A DNA stretch of 8,844 bases from Wolbachia sp. (lineage in GTDB: Bacteria; Pseudomonadota; Alphaproteobacteria; Rickettsiales; Anaplasmataceae). The notes under the pieces are model-generated. The model searched no databases. It saw only the letters and a list, made by a program, of their open reading frames with translations, and was not told the DNA's origin. Location: NCBI GenBank assembly GCA_028803175.1, contig JARBCG010000137.1, positions 1 to 8,844 of the forward strand. Direction: 5' to 3'. The translations under genes and the position numbers were made by a program. Positions 6,492 to 8,844 of the stretch are shown here, one piece after another. Numbering within the stretch: the stretch's first letter is position 1; each line of letters starts with the position of its first letter.

Positions 6492-7481
6492 ATGTTTAAC
6501 TTTCCAAACACAAGATTAAGACGTAGGCGTTCAAGTAAGTGGGTTCGCAATTTAACAAGTGAAAATGATTTATCAGTAAATAATTTAGTTTTTCCTCTGT
6601 TTGTTCACGATAAAAAAGAAACAACTGCACCAATTCCTGCCTTACCTGACGTTAAATGTTATTCAATAGATGGATTAATATCAATAGTTAAGGAAGCTAA
6701 GAATTTAGGAATTAACGCTGTTGCAATTTTTCCTGTTGTTGACAATAAATTAAAATTTGAAAATGCTAAAGAAGCCTATAATCCTGATAATTTAATTTGC
6801 ATGGCAATTCATGCTATAAAATCAGAAATACCTGAAATTGGTATTATTGCAGATATTGCGCTAGATCCATACACTACTCATGGCCATGACGGTATCTTAA
6901 AAAATAATCAAGTAGATGTAGAAAATGATGAAACTTTATCAGTATTATGTAAGCAAGCACTTGCTTTAGCAAAAGCAGGGTGCAACATAGTTGCTCCTTC
7001 TGATATGATGGATGGTAGGATAGGAAGGATTAGAAAAGCATTAGATGAAGGCAATTTTCAGGATGTATCAATATTATCCTACGCAGTAAAATATTGTTCT
7101 AGCTTTTATGCACCATTCAGGCAAGTTGTGGGCTCATGTGATCTATTAAATTCTATAGATAAAAGCGGTTATCAAATGGATTATCGAAATGCGTGTGAAG
7201 CAATTTGTGAAATTGAATTGGACATCAATGAAGGTGCAGATTTTATTATGATCAAGCCTGGAATGCCGTACCTTGATATTATTAAAAAAGCAAGTGATAA
7301 GTTTAATTTTCCTATTTTTACTTACCAAGTAAGTGGTGAATATGCAATGATAAAGGCTGCAGCAAATAATGGGTGGCTTGATTATGAAAAAGTGATTTAT
7401 GAATCTTTAATTGGCTTTAAACGTGCAGGTGCAAGTGCTATTTTTACTTACGCTGCACTTGATATCGCAAGAAAGTTATAG
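6492..7481 (+). CDS. hemB: Porphobilinogen synthase (delta-aminolevulinic acid dehydratase)
   Basis: The cytosolic enzyme condenses two 5-aminolevulinate molecules to porphobilinogen, the second committed step of haem synthesis. The 329-residue length is usual. Catalytic lysines are K200 in SYAVKYCSSFYAPFR and the Schiff-base K255 in FIMIKPGMPYLD. DMMDGRIGRIR (171-181) and YQVSGEY (278-284) are also conserved. The metal segment reads DIALDPYTTHGHDG (121-134). Cysteines of the zinc-type enzymes are replaced by Asp/Thr, as in Mg-dependent alphaproteobacterial and Pseudomonas-type HemB. The N-terminal RLRRRRSSKWVR is typical. The ATG is preceded by AAGGA at good spacing. The gene converges with the minus-strand gene starting 5 bp after its stop and has no evident terminator. 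Confidence 0.97.
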   Translation: MFNFPNTRLRRRRSSKWVRNLTSENDLSVNNLVFPLFVHDKKETTAPIPALPDVKCYSIDGLISIVKEAKNLGINAVAIFPVVDNKLKFENAKEAYNPDNLICMAIHAIKSEIPEIGIIADIALDPYTTHGHDGILKNNQVDVENDETLSVLCKQALALAKAGCNIVAPSDMMDGRIGRIRKALDEGNFQDVSILSYAVKYCSSFYAPFRQVVGSCDLLNSIDKSGYQMDYRNACEAICEIELDINEGADFIMIKPGMPYLDIIKKASDKFNFPIFTYQVSGEYAMIKAAANNGWLDYEKVIYESLIGFKRAGASAIFTYAALDIARKL

Positions 7482-7486
7482 CTATA

Positions 7487-8290
7487 CTATCTACACGGAA
7501 CTCCTTTATCTCCTGTATTTCTGCTTTCCTCAACTTGCTTTGCAAAAGATGTTTCTTGCTTACAAGTTTGTCTAAGTGGTTTAACAATCTCCTGCACGAT
7601 AGTAGTGACAGTAGTTAAAAACGTTTTGAGCAATGCACCTAATGCTCCACCCACAGCTTCTCTATTATATATCTGAGCTTGTTTTTCGTTACTGTCATCA
7701 GTTTCTCCTGCCCTTCTCCTTGGATCCATCCTAGCACCAATTACCGAAAATAATACCCACTTGATAGAAGACTTTATTTGCTCTTTTGCTTTATTAACAT
7801 TTGTATCTTTTGTTGTTTCATATCCATGACATAAACGTTTAGCATTTACTAGATCTTTTTCCTTTTGTTGCTGAGCAAACATGTTGCTTAACACTTCTTC
7901 TATTACCTGTCTTCTCCTTTTTTCTCTTATCCTTTTTAGATATGCTGATTTATCGCGAGTGTGCTTTGTAGTTTCAAGCTCTGTATTAATATCCTCCAAT
8001 GCTGCCTGACTATATAAAGTTTCTATGAGCCTAACTATACTTCGTTTTATTTGCACAGTTCTTTCATAACTATCTAGCTTATCTACCACTTCATCAATTT
8101 GATTTAAGAGATCTTCAAAAGTTTTTATATAGTCTTTTATATACTCTGCTATATGCTGTTTTTCTTCCTCTACATACTGTTCTACTTTGTCTAACTGATT
8201 CTCAGCTTTTAAACTCCTCTCCTCTCTATAATCATTGTTATTTTCCTCAACATTATTATTTTCTTCTTCAAAAGAATCTTTATCTTTCAT
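7487..8290 (-). CDS. Hypothetical charged, helical protein, 267 aa
   Basis: I do not recognise the family. The N-terminus (1-30) is acidic and Asn-rich (SFEEENNNVEENNND). Residues about 30-110 are Glu/Lys-rich with heptad-like spacing (YIKDYIKTFEDLLNQIDEVV), suggesting coiled coil. A basic cluster KRIREKRRR lies at 119-127. Residues 172-185 (IKSSIKWVLFSVIG) and 212-237 (AVGGALGALLKTF onward) are hydrophobic or amphipathic, separated by ARMDPRRRAGETDD, a Gly/Arg-rich loop. There is no N-terminal signal peptide, and three Cys occur, two of them near the C-terminus (QTCKQ, VPCR). The ATG at 8290-8288 has no convincing Shine-Dalgarno sequence. An intact 801-nt frame among many decayed neighbours argues that it is expressed. 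It could be a lineage-specific protein that associates with membranes or nucleic acid. Its 3' end nearly abuts the hemB stop. Confidence 0.75.
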   Translation of the reverse strand: MKDKDSFEEENNNVEENNNDYREERSLKAENQLDKVEQYVEEEKQHIAEYIKDYIKTFEDLLNQIDEVVDKLDSYERTVQIKRSIVRLIETLYSQAALEDINTELETTKHTRDKSAYLKRIREKRRRQVIEEVLSNMFAQQQKEKDLVNAKRLCHGYETTKDTNVNKAKEQIKSSIKWVLFSVIGARMDPRRRAGETDDSNEKQAQIYNREAVGGALGALLKTFLTTVTTIVQEIVKPLRQTCKQETSFAKQVEESRNTGDKGVPCR

Positions 8291-8353
8291 GTTTTTTACA
8301 TTTATTTAAAATCTTTACTAATTACTATTATATGTGAAAAAACTAAATTAGTG

Positions 8354-8640
8354 TTAATGGAACGTATTTACAACTCCAGCACTCGTTAGAATTACAGTAA
8401 AACTGTCAAAAGTAGCATGATCATAATATTTCTCATATAATTCAATTGGACACTGTAACTTAATTTTCTCTTTAATACCACAATTTATTTCGTAATTATA
8501 ATAGAATTTAGCATAGCAAAATCATGCAACAGTCTATCTGCCAACGCACAATCTAAAATTACATTAATTCTTACTGTTATATATCTATTTCCAGCACAAT
8601 CCAATGTTTTTCTCCAGCCAAAAGAAGAAATATCTTTTAT
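8354..8640 (-). pseudogene. Remnant of an unidentified gene cut by IS copy D
   Basis: Reading leftwards from the IS junction, one frame gives KDISSFGWRKTLDCAGNRYI and ILDCALADRLLHDFAMLNS, ending at TAA 8487-8485. A frameshift near 8500 leads to YYNYEINCGIKEKIKLQCPI, then ELYEKYYDHATFDSFTVIL and TSAGVVNTFH, and a TAA at 8356-8354. The composition is protein-like in both parts, with a tidy C-terminus. The 5' part is missing at the TTTAT site where copy D begins. I do not recognise the family. The interpretation as one broken gene is an inference from frame complementarity. Confidence 0.45.
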
Positions 8641-8844
8641 GTAGTGAGGTGGATGGGTTAGCACCCTAGCCTTAAGGCGGCACTTTAGTATACTATACTT
8701 TAGTGTTATACTCTTTAGTATGGTTTAGTATGGATTACAAACATAGCTCTCACAGTGCGTTTAATTTAAAGTACCATTTAGTGTTCTGTACTAAGTACAG
8801 ATTAAGTACAGATATAGAATACTTACAGGTCAAACAATAGTGCG
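8641..8844 (+). mobile_element. IS200/IS605-family element, left part, running off the right edge (copy D)
   Basis: The element begins GTAGTGAG immediately after TTTAT (8636-8640). It shows the two degenerate LE hairpins (8651-8678, including GCCTTAAGGC) and TTTAGTAT repeats, then the tnpA start. Its last 125 bases (8720-8844) match the complement of 1740-1616 in copy B with only two differences, in opposite orientation. The right end lies outside the window. Confidence 0.78.
8730..8840 (+). pseudogene. tnpA: TnpA N-terminus truncated by an 11-bp duplication, copy D
   Basis: ATG 8730 encodes MDYKHSSHSAFNLKYHLVF and CTKYR, then an extra copy of TAAGTACAGAT (8792-8802 and 8803-8813) shifts the frame to a TAG at 8838-8840 after 36 codons. 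Removing one unit would restore CTKYRYRILTGQTIV, the sequence that continues in copy B. The duplication is identical in copy B. Whether the remainder of the gene is present beyond 8844 cannot be seen. Confidence 0.8.

Noticed and set aside
5600..7481. Defence island or toxin-antitoxin pair around the nuclease-like gene
   Set aside because: The neighbours are sucD and hemB, the nuclease-like gene is of the Rpn/transposase type and frameshifted, and no partner gene is adjacent.

Overview
The window is AT-rich DNA from an obligate intracellular alphaproteobacterium of the Rickettsiales, most likely Wolbachia. The signs are a compact housekeeping core (rpsU-sucC-sucD, hemB), an Rpn/PD-(D/E)XK transposase-like gene of a type abundant in Wolbachia, two isolated tRNA genes, lineage-type hypothetical proteins and many decayed genes and insertion sequences. 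The genus is inferred from gene content and protein recall, not from a database search.

Positions 1-3069 are a decayed accessory zone. They hold an edge-truncated IS200/IS605 tnpA (copy A, 1-69, minus), tRNA-Ala(UGC) (108-183, minus), a multiply frameshifted helical-repeat gene ending in a membrane segment (401-1244, minus), IS copy B (1300-1820, minus), a decayed small gene (2063-2520, plus), tRNA-Pro(UGG) (2591-2664, plus) and IS copy C (2707-3064, minus). Every tnpA whose body is visible is broken.

Positions 3150-5491 are the conserved core. A consensus-like sigma70 promoter precedes rpsU (ribosomal protein bS21, TTG start), followed at short spacing by sucC and sucD. These encode the two subunits of succinyl-CoA synthetase, the substrate-level phosphorylation step of the TCA cycle. 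A decayed Rpn-family gene (5600-6423) follows, then hemB (6492-7481), encoding porphobilinogen synthase of haem biosynthesis. SucCD consumes succinyl-CoA and haem synthesis in this group starts from the same metabolite, so the two loci are metabolically adjacent although separately transcribed.

Positions 7487-8844 hold a minus-strand 267-residue charged, helical protein of unknown function convergent with hemB, then a decayed gene remnant (8354-8640, minus) broken by IS copy D (8641 to the right edge, plus).

The most informative new signal is the IS family. Copies B, C and D share a left tip GTAGTGAG directly 3' of TTTAT, two tandem hairpins, TTTAGTAT iterons and a TnpA reading frame. Copies B and D also share an inactivating 11-bp tandem duplication, so a dead copy appears to have been propagated. 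I found no CRISPR array, no toxin-antitoxin pair and no intact novel multi-gene system.
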